Part shown: positions 44,983 to 54,215 of the stretch, one piece after another | Layout: every line of letters starts with the position of its first letter | How positions within the stretch are numbered: position 1 is the first letter of the stretch | Origin: Bacteroidota bacterium | GTDB lineage: Bacteria > Bacteroidota > Bacteroidia > Cytophagales > Cyclobacteriaceae | Assembly: GCA_016866385.1 (NCBI GenBank) | Contig: VGMU01000011.1 | Span: forward strand, 1 to 60,801 | DNA length: 60,801 nt | Direction of reading: 5' to 3' | Program-made: the position numbers and the translations under genes | Notes under the pieces: generated by a model | Told to the model about the DNA's origin: nothing | The model's input: only the letters and a program-made list of their open reading frames with translations | The model's database searches: none

Positions 44983-45762
44983 TTATGCGTTTTGACGTTG
45001 TCGCTTTGCTTCATAAATAGCAATTCCTGCTGAAACCGATACATTTAGACTTTCTATCTTTCCTGACAGGGGGATTTTTACTTTATCGTCTACTATTCCC
45101 ATGATTTCTTGGGAAATTCCGTCCTCTTCAGATCCCATGATCAGAGCTACGGGTGCAGTAAAATCAGCAGAATACATCAGCTTTTCTGTTTTTTCCGTGA
45201 TGGCCACCAAGGTAAGTCCCATTTTTTGGAGATCTCGGCAGGCAAAAAACAAATTTCTAACTCTAGCGACAGGGATAAAATTTAAAGCGCCTGCAGAAGT
45301 TTTTACAGCATCAGAATTGATTTGTGCACTTCCTTTTTCAGGAATCACGATGGCATCTATTCCCGCACATTCTGCTGATCTAGCAATGGCACCAAAATTT
45401 CTCACGTCCGTCAAATGATCCAATACCAGGATCAAAGGTGATTTTCCAACAGCATAGCATTGATCTATGATATGGTCTAAGGAGGCATACATGATGGAAG
45501 ACATCTGTGCAATGACTCCCTGATGGTTTTTTCTTGTGATTCTATTGAGTTTTGCCTCTGGAACTCTTACCACAGGTATTTGCTCTGACTTGCAGCACTG
45601 CAAAAGTTCTTTGATCAGGTCATTGTTCAGCTCCTTTTGAACCAAAATCTTATCAATCTCTTTGCCAGCATGAATAGATTCCATCACGGCTCGAGTACCA
45701 AAAATAAAGTCCTTGGCTGTTGCTTCCTTATCTATCAAAAAGCCATCCTTCCGCTTCTCCAT
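44983..45762 (-). CDS. rlmB: 23S rRNA 2'-O-ribose methyltransferase, RlmB type
   Basis: SpoU-class methyltransferase, 259 residues. N-terminal RNA-binding part (FIFGTRAVMESI, 20-31), then the trefoil-knot motifs LDHLTDVRNFGAIARSA, IMGSEEDGIS and IPLSGKIESLNVSVSAGIA. In Escherichia coli the homologue methylates G2251 of 23S rRNA. The ATG at 45762 is preferred over an upstream GTG; it overlaps the GWxTD gene by 28 bases, suggesting coupling. Confidence 0.92.
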   Translation of the reverse strand: MEKRKDGFLIDKEATAKDFIFGTRAVMESIHAGKEIDKILVQKELNNDLIKELLQCCKSEQIPVVRVPEAKLNRITRKNHQGVIAQMSSIMYASLDHIIDQCYAVGKSPLILVLDHLTDVRNFGAIARSAECAGIDAIVIPEKGSAQINSDAVKTSAGALNFIPVARVRNLFFACRDLQKMGLTLVAITEKTEKLMYSADFTAPVALIMGSEEDGISQEIMGIVDDKVKIPLSGKIESLNVSVSAGIAIYEAKRQRQNA

Positions 45763-46970
45763 TGAGATATGTTTTTGAACCACACCGGCTGGTAGGCTCT
45801 GGAGCGGTTGAGGGTATAGAAATGTGGGTGAAGTAGTGTTTTCACCCGCATAAAGGTAAACCTTATTTTGGAAGACTCATCCATGCCAGGGTAAGACCAA
45901 ATTTCCCTGTCTAAGAAAAAGTTTACTTGCTGCGGCGGACCCATGACGATATATACCATACCCCGATCCGTTTTCCAGCCCTCCTTGTAGTCAGTAAATA
46001 GAATATTTGAAAATTCTACCATCCTGAAGTAGTTCCGGATTAAATCTTTGGCCACCTCCTGATCGCGAGTAAGGTTTAGCCAATAGGCGTCTAAGGCCTT
46101 CTTTTTATCTTGTGCAAGAAGTAGGGTTTCGTGTTCTTTTTTGGTAGATATATAGGTCACCATATCTACCATTTCTTCCCAGCTTTTCACTTTTGGAAAT
46201 GCTTCGTGTACTGTTCTTAGAACTTGTCCCGAGGTGGAAGTAGTATCGGTTTGAAAAAAATAGTACCCCTCATCGGAAAGCTGTTTGGGGATATTGGAAA
46301 GAAAATCACCTCTGTATTGTACCTCAAGTTCTTTAGGAACTTCTGCAAGCCGTGTTTCCATGGGAGGAAAAGGCACTTCAAACTTGGCAGGATAAAAAAA
46401 GGAATTAATGGAAGGAATGCTGATAGATTTAAAAAGTAAGGATTGATCTTTGGTAAGGTAGTTTTGATCAAAGGGAATTTCATTTGCATAATACAATCCA
46501 AAATTAGGATGTCCTTCTACAAAGGGACTCTTTAAATCGATATGGTAGGTATACGTGTCTTGCTGCCGGGTATCAAGAGCTTGAAATAAGACTATGGAAA
46601 TGGGCTGAGAATCAGGAACTTCTACTGTTTTTTCAAAATACCAATGTCTTTCTGTTGACGCTTTCAAATCGGCCTCCTCGAATAGAAATGCTTGCGTAGT
46701 CTGTAACTCTTGATCGTAAGAATTAAGTAAAAAATAGCTGAATTGATAGGTGGATAGCGTAGGGTTTTCCTCTATTTTTTCAACTATAAATTGAAGTTTG
46801 TATTGGTTGGCTGAGATCTTAATAGGAATGACTTTTAATCCCAGCCTGGCGTAGAGTGCATACCTCAAGGATTGATCTAAAGTGCTTAAAGATTGCTGGG
46901 CTTGGGCTATGCCGTAGCAGGATAGGCAGACACAAAAAAAGAGAATGCGGGTAAGGAACTTTGGATACAT
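45735..46970 (-). CDS. GWxTD-domain exported protein
   Basis: 411-residue exported protein of a mainly Bacteroidota family of unknown function. Signal peptide 1-24 (ending GIAQA), a beta-rich N-terminal half, and the GWxTD motif within EGWKTDRGMVYIVMGPP near 330-346. The family is named for this motif; no biochemical role is established. Its stop lies inside the rlmB start region. Confidence 0.9.
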   Translation of the reverse strand: MYPKFLTRILFFCVCLSCYGIAQAQQSLSTLDQSLRYALYARLGLKVIPIKISANQYKLQFIVEKIEENPTLSTYQFSYFLLNSYDQELQTTQAFLFEEADLKASTERHWYFEKTVEVPDSQPISIVLFQALDTRQQDTYTYHIDLKSPFVEGHPNFGLYYANEIPFDQNYLTKDQSLLFKSISIPSINSFFYPAKFEVPFPPMETRLAEVPKELEVQYRGDFLSNIPKQLSDEGYYFFQTDTTSTSGQVLRTVHEAFPKVKSWEEMVDMVTYISTKKEHETLLLAQDKKKALDAYWLNLTRDQEVAKDLIRNYFRMVEFSNILFTDYKEGWKTDRGMVYIVMGPPQQVNFFLDREIWSYPGMDESSKIRFTFMRVKTLLHPHFYTLNRSRAYQPVWFKNISQWRSGRMAF

Positions 46971-47003
46971 AAGGTTTTCCTCTCAGGTTTTAAAAATAAG
47001 CCT

Positions 47004-47011
47004 TATTTTTG
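47004..47011 (+). promoter_or_regulatory. Candidate -7 element of the methyltransferase gene
   Basis: TATTTTTG, exact TAnnTTTG match, 20 bases before the ATG at 47032. The 61-base gap is shared with the divergent GWxTD gene; -33 is weak. Confidence 0.4.
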
Positions 47012-47031
47012 CCAAAATACTAAATTTTATC

Positions 47032-47808
47032 ATGGCTACCTATACTACGGAAATAGCGTCCGATAAGTTGATCAGTGACAATCCAATTCATCAACGTCTA
47101 TTAAAAGCCTATATTGCTGCTACCCCTTGGATTGAAGGGGAACTCTTAGAGATAGGTTGTGGAGAAGGAAGGGGAGTAGAAATTCTCTTGCCTCATGCAA
47201 GCAGCTATTTAGGCTTGGATAAAATTGGAGATGTGATTCATTCCCTACAGCATAAATTTCCTGGGGTAGCATTTAAGCAAGCAGTCATTCCTCCCTTTGA
47301 AGGAATTGCCGATCATTCCTACGATACCATTGTAAGTTTTCAAGTAATTGAGCACATCAACAAGGACCGACTTTTTCTAGAAGAAATTTATAGAATGCTT
47401 AAACCGGGAGGGAAGGCTATAATTTCTACACCAAATATCACGCACACCCTTTCACGAAATCCTTGGCATGAGAGGGAATACACCCCCGAGCAATTGATAG
47501 CTCTGGCTTCTTCTATTTTTGATAAGGTGGAGGCCAAAGGAATTGGGGGCAATGATAAAGTTTGGGCCTATCACCAAGCAAATAGAATTTCGGTGCAGAA
47601 AATTATGCGTTTTGATGTGCTTGATTTACAACACCGACTTCCAAATGCCGTGTTGAGGTGGCCTTATGAACTTTTAAACCGTTTTAATCGAAACCGACTT
47701 CATAAAAAACAAGGAGCGTCAGTGGTGGAAATTTCCCACGAGAATTACCTTCTCGTAGAAGATCCAAAACAAGGTCTGGATTTGTTTTATATACTTTGGA
47801 AAGCATAA
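47032..47808 (+). CDS. SAM-dependent class I methyltransferase
   Basis: 258-residue Rossmann-fold methyltransferase. SAM-binding motif LLEIGCGEGRGVEIL (near 39-53), then DTIVSFQVIEHI and the LKPGGKAIISTPN strand-loop-strand, as in many glycan or small-molecule methyltransferases. No membrane segment. Substrate unknown; nearby polysaccharide genes make a sugar possible but not shown. ATG at 47032 is used; the longer frame upstream lacks protein character. Confidence 0.88.
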   Translation: MATYTTEIASDKLISDNPIHQRLLKAYIAATPWIEGELLEIGCGEGRGVEILLPHASSYLGLDKIGDVIHSLQHKFPGVAFKQAVIPPFEGIADHSYDTIVSFQVIEHINKDRLFLEEIYRMLKPGGKAIISTPNITHTLSRNPWHEREYTPEQLIALASSIFDKVEAKGIGGNDKVWAYHQANRISVQKIMRFDVLDLQHRLPNAVLRWPYELLNRFNRNRLHKKQGASVVEISHENYLLVEDPKQGLDLFYILWKA

Positions 47809-47810
47809 AA

Positions 47811-47843
47811 AAAAAGCCAGAAAATTGATTTTTCTGGCTTAAT
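47811..47843. terminator. Bidirectional terminator between the methyltransferase and DUF2723 genes
   Basis: Eleven-bp stem AAGCCAGAAAA (47814-47824) with TTTTCTGGCTT (47830-47840), with A and T runs on either side, so it can end both convergent genes. Confidence 0.8.
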
Positions 47844-47857
47844 TTTTTGAAGAAAAA

Positions 47858-50842
47858 TTACCTCCTATCGAAGGAACTTGGTTCATTACTTTCAGCACCA
47901 ATCCATTTCTCCAAATTCTTTCTCAATTCCTCAGCTTCTTCCGGATATCCCTCTTCTTTAAGGAGAGGAATAAAGTATTTGATCATTTCAATAGAAATCA
48001 TGAGCTCTCTATCGTATCCACGATTGGTTTCGGTATACAACTCAATCATATCTAATCCTCTTTTTGAAATTGTATTTAGGATTTCTAATGCTTTTTCATC
48101 TTCCTCAACTTCAAAGAATAAAGGCACGGATTGTCCACTACTGATGTCATAAGGGATACCTTTATCAGGCATGACTTGCAGTCCGTAGTTGAGTAGTTTG
48201 GAAGCTTCTTGCTTGCGATCTTCGTCCAAAAGTGCCATGACAATGGAATTTAAAGCACTTCTATGATTGGAAGTAAATCTCCTATATTCTTCATCCAGAT
48301 AGGTATTGGGGTCATTCATACCTCTGAAGGCAAAATTTTCCATATAATTCTTGTAAGCAAGTTGGGTATTGACCAACTCTTCCCTTAGAGCATCTGGCTT
48401 TCGGATAGGCAAAAGGCGGTAGGTAAGACCTTCCATGACCACGTGATCACTGATATTAAGATCTATAGTGGACAAGGAGGTATTGTTAAAATAAATGGGT
48501 CGCTCCCAGTTGTTGCTGACAATTAAATCGATCAACATCAAAGTTCCTTTGGAAATATAATTCCCACTCACCTGCAAGTTCATTTGTGGGGCAAACAAGT
48601 CTTTAAATTGGGGAGGAACGATCTCGTCGTTAGCAATAAAACTACTATCTACTTCTAAAATTAAATTTCGTGATGGGACCATGTTGACCACGCTTTTCCC
48701 AGAAGTCTGTACTTTGAGTAACTCTGATCCGCTATCAATTAGCTTGAGGTATTCTTCTGCCGAAATCGCAGGCAATCCTTCTCGCTCCATCAAGTAGATC
48801 ACATCATTGGTGCCTTTTTGGTATGTTTTGGGTTGCAAAGAGAAGGGAAGGGGCTCAGAAAGACCTGCCTTTTTTGTCATTTGTTCCACATACCAGTCGG
48901 TATCAAAATAACTCAATACAATCACCCGTACGTCAGTTCTGAAATTTTCAACCTCTTGCACGTACCAGAGGGGAAAGGTATCGTTGTCCCCCCCTGTAAA
49001 TAAAATGGCATTGGGAGCGCAAGAAGCAAGAAAGTTTCGTGCGGCATCTACAGAAAAATACCTTCCCTTACGGTTGTGATCATCCCAGTTTTCTGCGGCC
49101 ATCAAGCCTGCAATGGGTAAGGTGAGAAGCGTTGCAACCAATCCTGCAATACCTAAATTTTTGGTGATTTTTCCTATACCATGAGCTAAAGCCAAGGTCC
49201 CTAATCCCACCCAAATGGCAAATGCATAAAAACTACCTACATAGATGTAATCTCGCTCCCTAGGTTCGGTAGGAGGGGAATTCAAATAAATCACCAAGAC
49301 TACCCCCATCATCAAGAAAAGCATGAGATTGACATAGAAATACTTAATGTCTTTCTTTCCCTGAAAGAAGAATCCTAGTATTCCTAAAAGCAAAGGGAGC
49401 ATTAGGTAATTGTTGTGCGCCTTATTTTCTTTGAAATAGTCAGGAAATTTATCTGAAAATGCTTCCAAGACTCCTATCCAATTGGCATCTGAAAAATCAC
49501 TCTCTCTGCCTGAGAAATTCCATAAGAAGTACCTCCAGTACATGTGTCCCAATTGGTGTTTGAACATGAAGGTGAGGTTATCCAAAAAGTCAGGTTCTTT
49601 TCCTTCGGCAAGACCTAGCACGGAGCGATAGATGCGCTGGTGACTTTCTTGGGTGGAATAAATTCTTGGCAGCAGAGTGGTTTTTGATAGATCATAGATG
49701 TTTTTTAACTCGTAATCTACCACCTCGTACCCATTTTTTCCTTTCATGTAGATAGGGTCTCCTTCTACTTGATCTACAAGCTTTGCAGTGTAGTATTGTC
49801 CATGAAGAAGGGGTCTATACCCATACTGTTCTCGCTTTAAGTAAGAAACATAGCTGATAATATCTTTGGGCGCATTTTCATTGATAATAGGATCTTGGTT
49901 GGCCCGTACAATAATCAAGGCGTAACTTCCATAACCGATCAAAATGAATGTTAAACAAAGTAAGGAGGTATGGAATAGGACCAGTTCCTTTTTCATAGAA
50001 AACCTAAAGCCAACAACCAAAATCGCAATAAAGAGAAGTACAAACACTACGATTCCAGATCCAAAAGGTAAGCCTAAAGAGTTGACCATCCAGATTTCCA
50101 TCGAACCTGCAAGGCTAGGCAGCCCAGGGATGATGAGGTTATTGATAAAAATAAGGATGATACCACCCAAAAACATGGCAAAAACACCTCCAAAAAAGCT
50201 TGGGTTAGGATATTTTTTAAAGTAATACAATAGGGCCAGTGCAGGAAGGGTAACCAAATTGAGCAAATGGACACCTATGGATAGGCCTACCAAATAAGCA
50301 ATAAATACCAACCACCTATTTTCTTCTTTGGGATCTTGGATGACATCCCATTTTAAAAATGCCCAAATTACGATGGCAGTAAAGAAGGAGGACATGGCAT
50401 ACACTTCAGCTTCGACTGCGGAAAACCAGAAACTATCGGAAAAAGTATACACCAAAGAACCAATTGCACCTGCTCCCATTAGAGCTATGGTTTGGGCTTT
50501 GGATTCTTCCCCTTCTTTTACTTGAAATATACGTTTACCGACCAAGGTAATGGACCAAAAAAGAAAGAGAATGGTAAAACCTGAAAAGAGTGCGCTTCCA
50601 ATATTCATCCAATAGGCAACTTGCAAAGGATCCCCAAGTGCAAGAAAACCAAACATGCGATAAACCAAAAGCATGAAAGGAGCACCGGGAGGATGAGGAA
50701 CTTGTAGTTTGTAAGACACAGCAATAAATTCTCCTGGATCCCAAAAACTTGCTGTTTGCTCTACGGTGAGTACATATACAAGGGTGGAGATGGAAAAAAT
50801 AATCCATCCTGAAAGGTTGTTAATTTGCTTGTAGGTGAGCAT
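47858..50842 (-). CDS. DUF2723 (GT117-type) membrane glycosyltransferase-like protein
   Basis: 994-residue integral membrane protein, related to protein O-mannosyltransferases of the GT-C fold. Early signature FWDPGEFIAVSYKLQVPHPPGAP (split here: FWDPGEF, then HPPGAP), about ten to eleven helices in residues 1-590, then a long periplasmic part with FTGGDNDTFPLWYVQEVE and a TPR-like tail ending in a charged region. Bacteroidota genomes nearly always carry one. The acceptor is not known. ATG at 50842 is used; a GTG one codon upstream is also possible. Confidence 0.9.
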   Translation of the reverse strand: MLTYKQINNLSGWIIFSISTLVYVLTVEQTASFWDPGEFIAVSYKLQVPHPPGAPFMLLVYRMFGFLALGDPLQVAYWMNIGSALFSGFTILFLFWSITLVGKRIFQVKEGEESKAQTIALMGAGAIGSLVYTFSDSFWFSAVEAEVYAMSSFFTAIVIWAFLKWDVIQDPKEENRWLVFIAYLVGLSIGVHLLNLVTLPALALLYYFKKYPNPSFFGGVFAMFLGGIILIFINNLIIPGLPSLAGSMEIWMVNSLGLPFGSGIVVFVLLFIAILVVGFRFSMKKELVLFHTSLLCLTFILIGYGSYALIIVRANQDPIINENAPKDIISYVSYLKREQYGYRPLLHGQYYTAKLVDQVEGDPIYMKGKNGYEVVDYELKNIYDLSKTTLLPRIYSTQESHQRIYRSVLGLAEGKEPDFLDNLTFMFKHQLGHMYWRYFLWNFSGRESDFSDANWIGVLEAFSDKFPDYFKENKAHNNYLMLPLLLGILGFFFQGKKDIKYFYVNLMLFLMMGVVLVIYLNSPPTEPRERDYIYVGSFYAFAIWVGLGTLALAHGIGKITKNLGIAGLVATLLTLPIAGLMAAENWDDHNRKGRYFSVDAARNFLASCAPNAILFTGGDNDTFPLWYVQEVENFRTDVRVIVLSYFDTDWYVEQMTKKAGLSEPLPFSLQPKTYQKGTNDVIYLMEREGLPAISAEEYLKLIDSGSELLKVQTSGKSVVNMVPSRNLILEVDSSFIANDEIVPPQFKDLFAPQMNLQVSGNYISKGTLMLIDLIVSNNWERPIYFNNTSLSTIDLNISDHVVMEGLTYRLLPIRKPDALREELVNTQLAYKNYMENFAFRGMNDPNTYLDEEYRRFTSNHRSALNSIVMALLDEDRKQEASKLLNYGLQVMPDKGIPYDISSGQSVPLFFEVEEDEKALEILNTISKRGLDMIELYTETNRGYDRELMISIEMIKYFIPLLKEEGYPEEAEELRKNLEKWIGAESNEPSSFDRR

Positions 50843-50956
50843 CACGAAAGATCAATTTGGAAGTACGAAACTATACAATTTTAAGCAAGTGAGATAATTT
50901 TTAGCCTTTTTAACTTAGTATTTGAGAATCCATAACTCGTGTGACAAAAATTACTT

Positions 50957-50984
50957 TTTGTAAGGGCATGTCCAACTATATTTG
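50957..50984 (+). promoter_or_regulatory. Candidate promoter of the thioredoxin/sulfur gene group
   Basis: TTTG at 50957-50960, 16-base spacer, then TATATTTG (50977-50984), exact TAnnTTTG. Spacing is slightly short. Confidence 0.42.
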
Positions 50985-51007
50985 AAAATCAAATCTTCTC
51001 CTGATTT

Positions 51008-51328
51008 ATGCATTCCCAAGTCAATACTTTTCAACAACTTATAGAAGGAGATTTACCGGTTTTGGTAGATTTTTATGCAGATTGGTGTGGCCCTTGTAAA
51101 CAAATGAATCCCATCCTGGAAGAGACGTCCAAGCTTCTTGGAAAAAAAGTGAAAGTAATCAAGGTAGATGTAGACCGAAATTCTTCTGCTGCAAGCAAGT
51201 TTCAGGTCAGGGGGGTACCCACACTCATCCTTTTTCATCATGGAAAAATTCTTTGGAGGCATTCGGGAACTCTAGCTACTTCTCAATTGGTTCATATGGT
51301 AGAAAAAAACTTAATTTCAAATCATTAA
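51008..51328 (+). CDS. Thioredoxin
   Basis: 106-residue thiol-disulfide reductant. Active site W26-C27-G-P-C30 in DWCGPCKQM and the cis-proline loop RGVPT. No signal peptide, so cytoplasmic. It starts the sulfur locus, 41 bases before the CstB-like gene; in this setting it may reduce persulfides or sulfur carriers. It is not necessarily the main thioredoxin of the cell. Confidence 0.94.
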   Translation: MHSQVNTFQQLIEGDLPVLVDFYADWCGPCKQMNPILEETSKLLGKKVKVIKVDVDRNSSAASKFQVRGVPTLILFHHGKILWRHSGTLATSQLVHMVEKNLISNH

Positions 51329-51369
51329 ATTTAATTCTCAAACCTTCTTTTTACTTAATACAGTGCATC

Positions 51370-52794
51370 ATGATCATTGAACAAATTTATACGGGATGTT
51401 TGGCTCAAGGCGCCTATTACTTAGAGTCGGATGGGGAAGCAGCGATCATTGACCCCCTTCGTGAAGTACAGCCCTATATTGAAAAAGCAGCAAGAAGAAA
51501 TGCCAAAATAAAGTATGTTTTTGAAACGCATTTTCATGCTGACTTTGTATCCGGTCATAAGGACTTGGCCGCCAAGACAGGTGCAAAAATAGTTTATGGT
51601 CCTACACAGATTCAATTGGGATTCGAAGCCCTAGTAGCGGAGGACAATCAAGAGTTTGTCCTCGGAAAGGCAAAAATCAAAGTTCTCCATACCCCTGGCC
51701 ATACATTGGAGTCCGTATGTTATTTGCTCACCAATGAAAATGGTAAGCAGGAAGCAATATTTACTGGAGATACGCTTTTTATTGGGGACGTAGGACGCCC
51801 CGACCTGGCACAAAAGGTAGGCAAGGACCTGACCCAAGAAAAACTTGCTGGTTATTTATACGATTCTTTGCGCAGCAAAATATTGCCTTTATCGGATGAA
51901 TTGATTGTTTATCCAGCTCATGGTGCAGGATCTGCCTGTGGAAAAAATATGAGTAAGGAAACTTCCGATACCTTGGGCAACCAAAAGAATAGCAACTATG
52001 CGCTACAACCCATGAGCAAGGAAAAGTTTGTGGAAGAAGTGCTTTCCGGATTGACTCCACCCCCTGCGTATTTTCCTCAAAACGTAATGATGAACATTCA
52101 GGGCTATGATAGCATTGATGTGGTATTGAAACGTGGAGTAAAGCCCTTATCTCCAAAGGAATTTGAGACCTTGGCCAACGAAAATTCCGCATTACTTTTG
52201 GATACCAGAGACCCTCAAGTATTTGCCAAAGCATTTATTCCCAATTCTATCAATATAGGTATTGATGGAAGTTTTGCGGTATGGGTGGGGGCTTTGATTC
52301 CAGATCTCAAACAAGAAATTTTGGTAATTGCAGAAGCAGGGAGAGAAGAGGAGGTGATTACCCGTTTAGCTCGAGTAGGTTATGATTTTTGTCTCGGCTA
52401 CCTTTCCGGAGGAATTGAAGCCTGGAAAGGGGCAGGTTTTGAGGTGGATACCATTTCATCCATTTCAGCAGAGGAACTGGCCAACTTGCATCAAAAAAAT
52501 CCAAAGCTTCCTATTTTGGATGTGAGAAAGAATTCAGAATTTGATGCTGAACATGTTATAGAAGCAGAAAATGCCCCTTTGGATTACATCAATGAAAGCA
52601 TGCTACAGGTGGATAAAGACAAAACCTATTACGTGCACTGTGCGGGAGGATATCGGTCCATGGTTTTCGCTTCCATACTAAAGGCGAGGGGCTATGGCAA
52701 TCTCATTGATGTAAAGGGAGGCTTTAAATCCATCAAGGAGACTGGGAAAATCCCTATTTCTTCTTTTGTTTGTCAAAGTACTCCTGTAAAATAA
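51370..52794 (+). CDS. CstB-like metallo-beta-lactamase/double-rhodanese persulfide enzyme
   Basis: 474 residues. N-terminal metallo-beta-lactamase domain (1-240) with T-H54-F-H56-A-D58-F, HTPGH111 and D134 in FTGDTLF, resembling persulfide dioxygenases with a single iron. Then two rhodanese domains: the first (about 262-355) has AEAG where the active cysteine loop should be, so it is catalytically degenerate; the second (365-460) has Cys424 in YVHCAGGYRS. This is the CstB layout (dioxygenase plus sulfurtransferase), which oxidises low-molecular-weight persulfides to sulfite and thiosulfate. ATG at 51370; the longer frame overlaps thioredoxin. Confidence 0.88.
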   Translation: MIIEQIYTGCLAQGAYYLESDGEAAIIDPLREVQPYIEKAARRNAKIKYVFETHFHADFVSGHKDLAAKTGAKIVYGPTQIQLGFEALVAEDNQEFVLGKAKIKVLHTPGHTLESVCYLLTNENGKQEAIFTGDTLFIGDVGRPDLAQKVGKDLTQEKLAGYLYDSLRSKILPLSDELIVYPAHGAGSACGKNMSKETSDTLGNQKNSNYALQPMSKEKFVEEVLSGLTPPPAYFPQNVMMNIQGYDSIDVVLKRGVKPLSPKEFETLANENSALLLDTRDPQVFAKAFIPNSINIGIDGSFAVWVGALIPDLKQEILVIAEAGREEEVITRLARVGYDFCLGYLSGGIEAWKGAGFEVDTISSISAEELANLHQKNPKLPILDVRKNSEFDAEHVIEAENAPLDYINESMLQVDKDKTYYVHCAGGYRSMVFASILKARGYGNLIDVKGGFKSIKETGKIPISSFVCQSTPVK

Positions 52795-52880
52795 TTTTCA
52801 GTTCTTCTTTTACCAACCTTTTCTGCAGGCTAACTCCTGTGGAATCGTTTTATCATTCATTAAACTCTACCTTACCTCTT

Positions 52881-53462
52881 ATGCAATCCTTCATCGATTG
52901 GCTCTCGCAACCCTGGCCCTGGTACATTGCTGGTCCTTTGATCGGACTTACCGTTCCTGCCTTGTTGCTGGTGGGCAACAAAGCTTTCGGGATTTCTTCT
53001 TCGCTTAGACATATTTGTGCTGCTTGTATCCCTGCAGGTATTCCCTTTTTTACTTACGATTGGAAAAAGGAAATTTGGAACCTTCTTTTCGTATTGGGTA
53101 CCGCCCTAGGAGGATTTATGGCGGTTACATTTATGGGCAACCCCGAACCCTTTGCTATCGCTGCATCTACGAAGGCAGATTTGACAGCATTGGGAATTAC
53201 TAATTTTTCGGAGATGATGCCTAGTGAAATTTTCTCTTGGGAAAACCTTTTTACAGGCAAAGGCATTTCCTTTTTTGTTATTGGAGGATTTTTGGTTGGA
53301 TTTGGTACCCGATATGCTGGGGGATGTACTTCTGGACATGCGATTATGGGAATCAGTTCTTTGCAATGGCCCTCTCTGGTAGCTACTATTTGTTTTATGC
53401 TAGGTGGATTCCTCATGACTCAATTTCTGCTTTCACCCCTCATGCAAATTCTAGGATTTTAA
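52881..53462 (+). CDS. YeeE/YedE-family sulfur transporter, first half
   Basis: 193-residue inner-membrane protein with about four to five helices and the family signature GGCTSGHAIMG at about 152-162. YeeE/YedE proteins import thiosulfate or related sulfur compounds; in many bacteria one long protein does this, here it is split in two genes. The next gene is the partner half, 11 bases downstream. A CAAC motif (ICAACIPAG) lies early in the protein. Confidence 0.86.
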   Translation: MQSFIDWLSQPWPWYIAGPLIGLTVPALLLVGNKAFGISSSLRHICAACIPAGIPFFTYDWKKEIWNLLFVLGTALGGFMAVTFMGNPEPFAIAASTKADLTALGITNFSEMMPSEIFSWENLFTGKGISFFVIGGFLVGFGTRYAGGCTSGHAIMGISSLQWPSLVATICFMLGGFLMTQFLLSPLMQILGF

Positions 53463-53473
53463 CTCCAAGATTT

Positions 53474-53971
53474 ATGGCTAAGAAAACTACATCCACAGCA
53501 GCACAGGACAGGTATTCCGATGGTATGGTACCCAATTCTAGTAGAAAAAAGGAATCCGTGGGTACCCTACTCACTTACTTGGTTTTGGGTACTCTATTTG
53601 GAATCATTTTTGTAAAAGCAGAGATTATTTCTTGGTTTAGAATTCAAGAAATGTTTCGATTGCAATCTTTTCACATGTACGGCGTGATAGGTTCTGCAGT
53701 GCTTACTGGTATGATTTCCATTCAAGTGATCAAGCGATTCAGGCTAAAATCTTTGCAAGGAGAAACCGTAGTCATTCCAACCAAGCCCTTTCGAAAAGGA
53801 CAACCTATTGGAGGGTTTATTTTTGGATTGGGTTGGGCGATCACCGGAGCTTGTCCTGGACCCTTGTTTGCCCAAATTGGGAGTGGATATACCGTAGTGC
53901 TTGTCACCTTGATATCGGCCTTAGCAGGAACTTGGGTGTACGGTAGGTTTGAAAAGTATTTTCCAAACTAA
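53474..53971 (+). CDS. YeeE/YedE-family (DUF6691) sulfur transporter, second half
   Basis: 165-residue membrane protein with about four helices and the conserved WAITGACPGPLFAQIGSG cysteine signature of YeeE/DUF6691. It completes the split transporter with the preceding gene, resembling the paired PmpA/PmpB arrangement. ATG at 53474 is chosen because translation of the upstream part of the frame would run inside the neighbour gene. Confidence 0.86.
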   Translation: MAKKTTSTAAQDRYSDGMVPNSSRKKESVGTLLTYLVLGTLFGIIFVKAEIISWFRIQEMFRLQSFHMYGVIGSAVLTGMISIQVIKRFRLKSLQGETVVIPTKPFRKGQPIGGFIFGLGWAITGACPGPLFAQIGSGYTVVLVTLISALAGTWVYGRFEKYFPN

Positions 53972-54014
53972 AATCTGAAGCCTTTAGGCAAGAACTATTT
54001 AAAAAAATAGAATT

Positions 54015-54095
54015 TTAATGAAATACTTTTTTCACAACGAAGCGGATAAAAACAATGATCACCACGACGATGCTTCCCACTATAACGAATTCCAT
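54015..54095 (-). CDS. Possible 26-residue single-helix membrane peptide
   Basis: Small open frame on the minus strand: ATG at 54095, stop at 54015. The peptide starts MEFVIVGSIVVVIIVFIRF and ends in basic residues (KKVFH), i.e. one membrane helix with a positive inside end. It sits alone in the 244-base gap between the YeeE and MFS genes, opposite to the neighbours. The pattern could arise by chance in AT-rich DNA, so this is speculative. Confidence 0.35.
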   Translation of the reverse strand: MEFVIVGSIVVVIIVFIRFVVKKVFH

Positions 54096-54215
54096 GATTA
54101 TTTTTTTCTTTTCAACTCCTTTGCAGGAGAATAGTTTGTTTGAACTTGGTAAACAGCCGTAAATTCAATAGGTTTCTAGTTATCTTCGCGTGCGTACCTA
54201 ACTTCTTCCTTTTTA

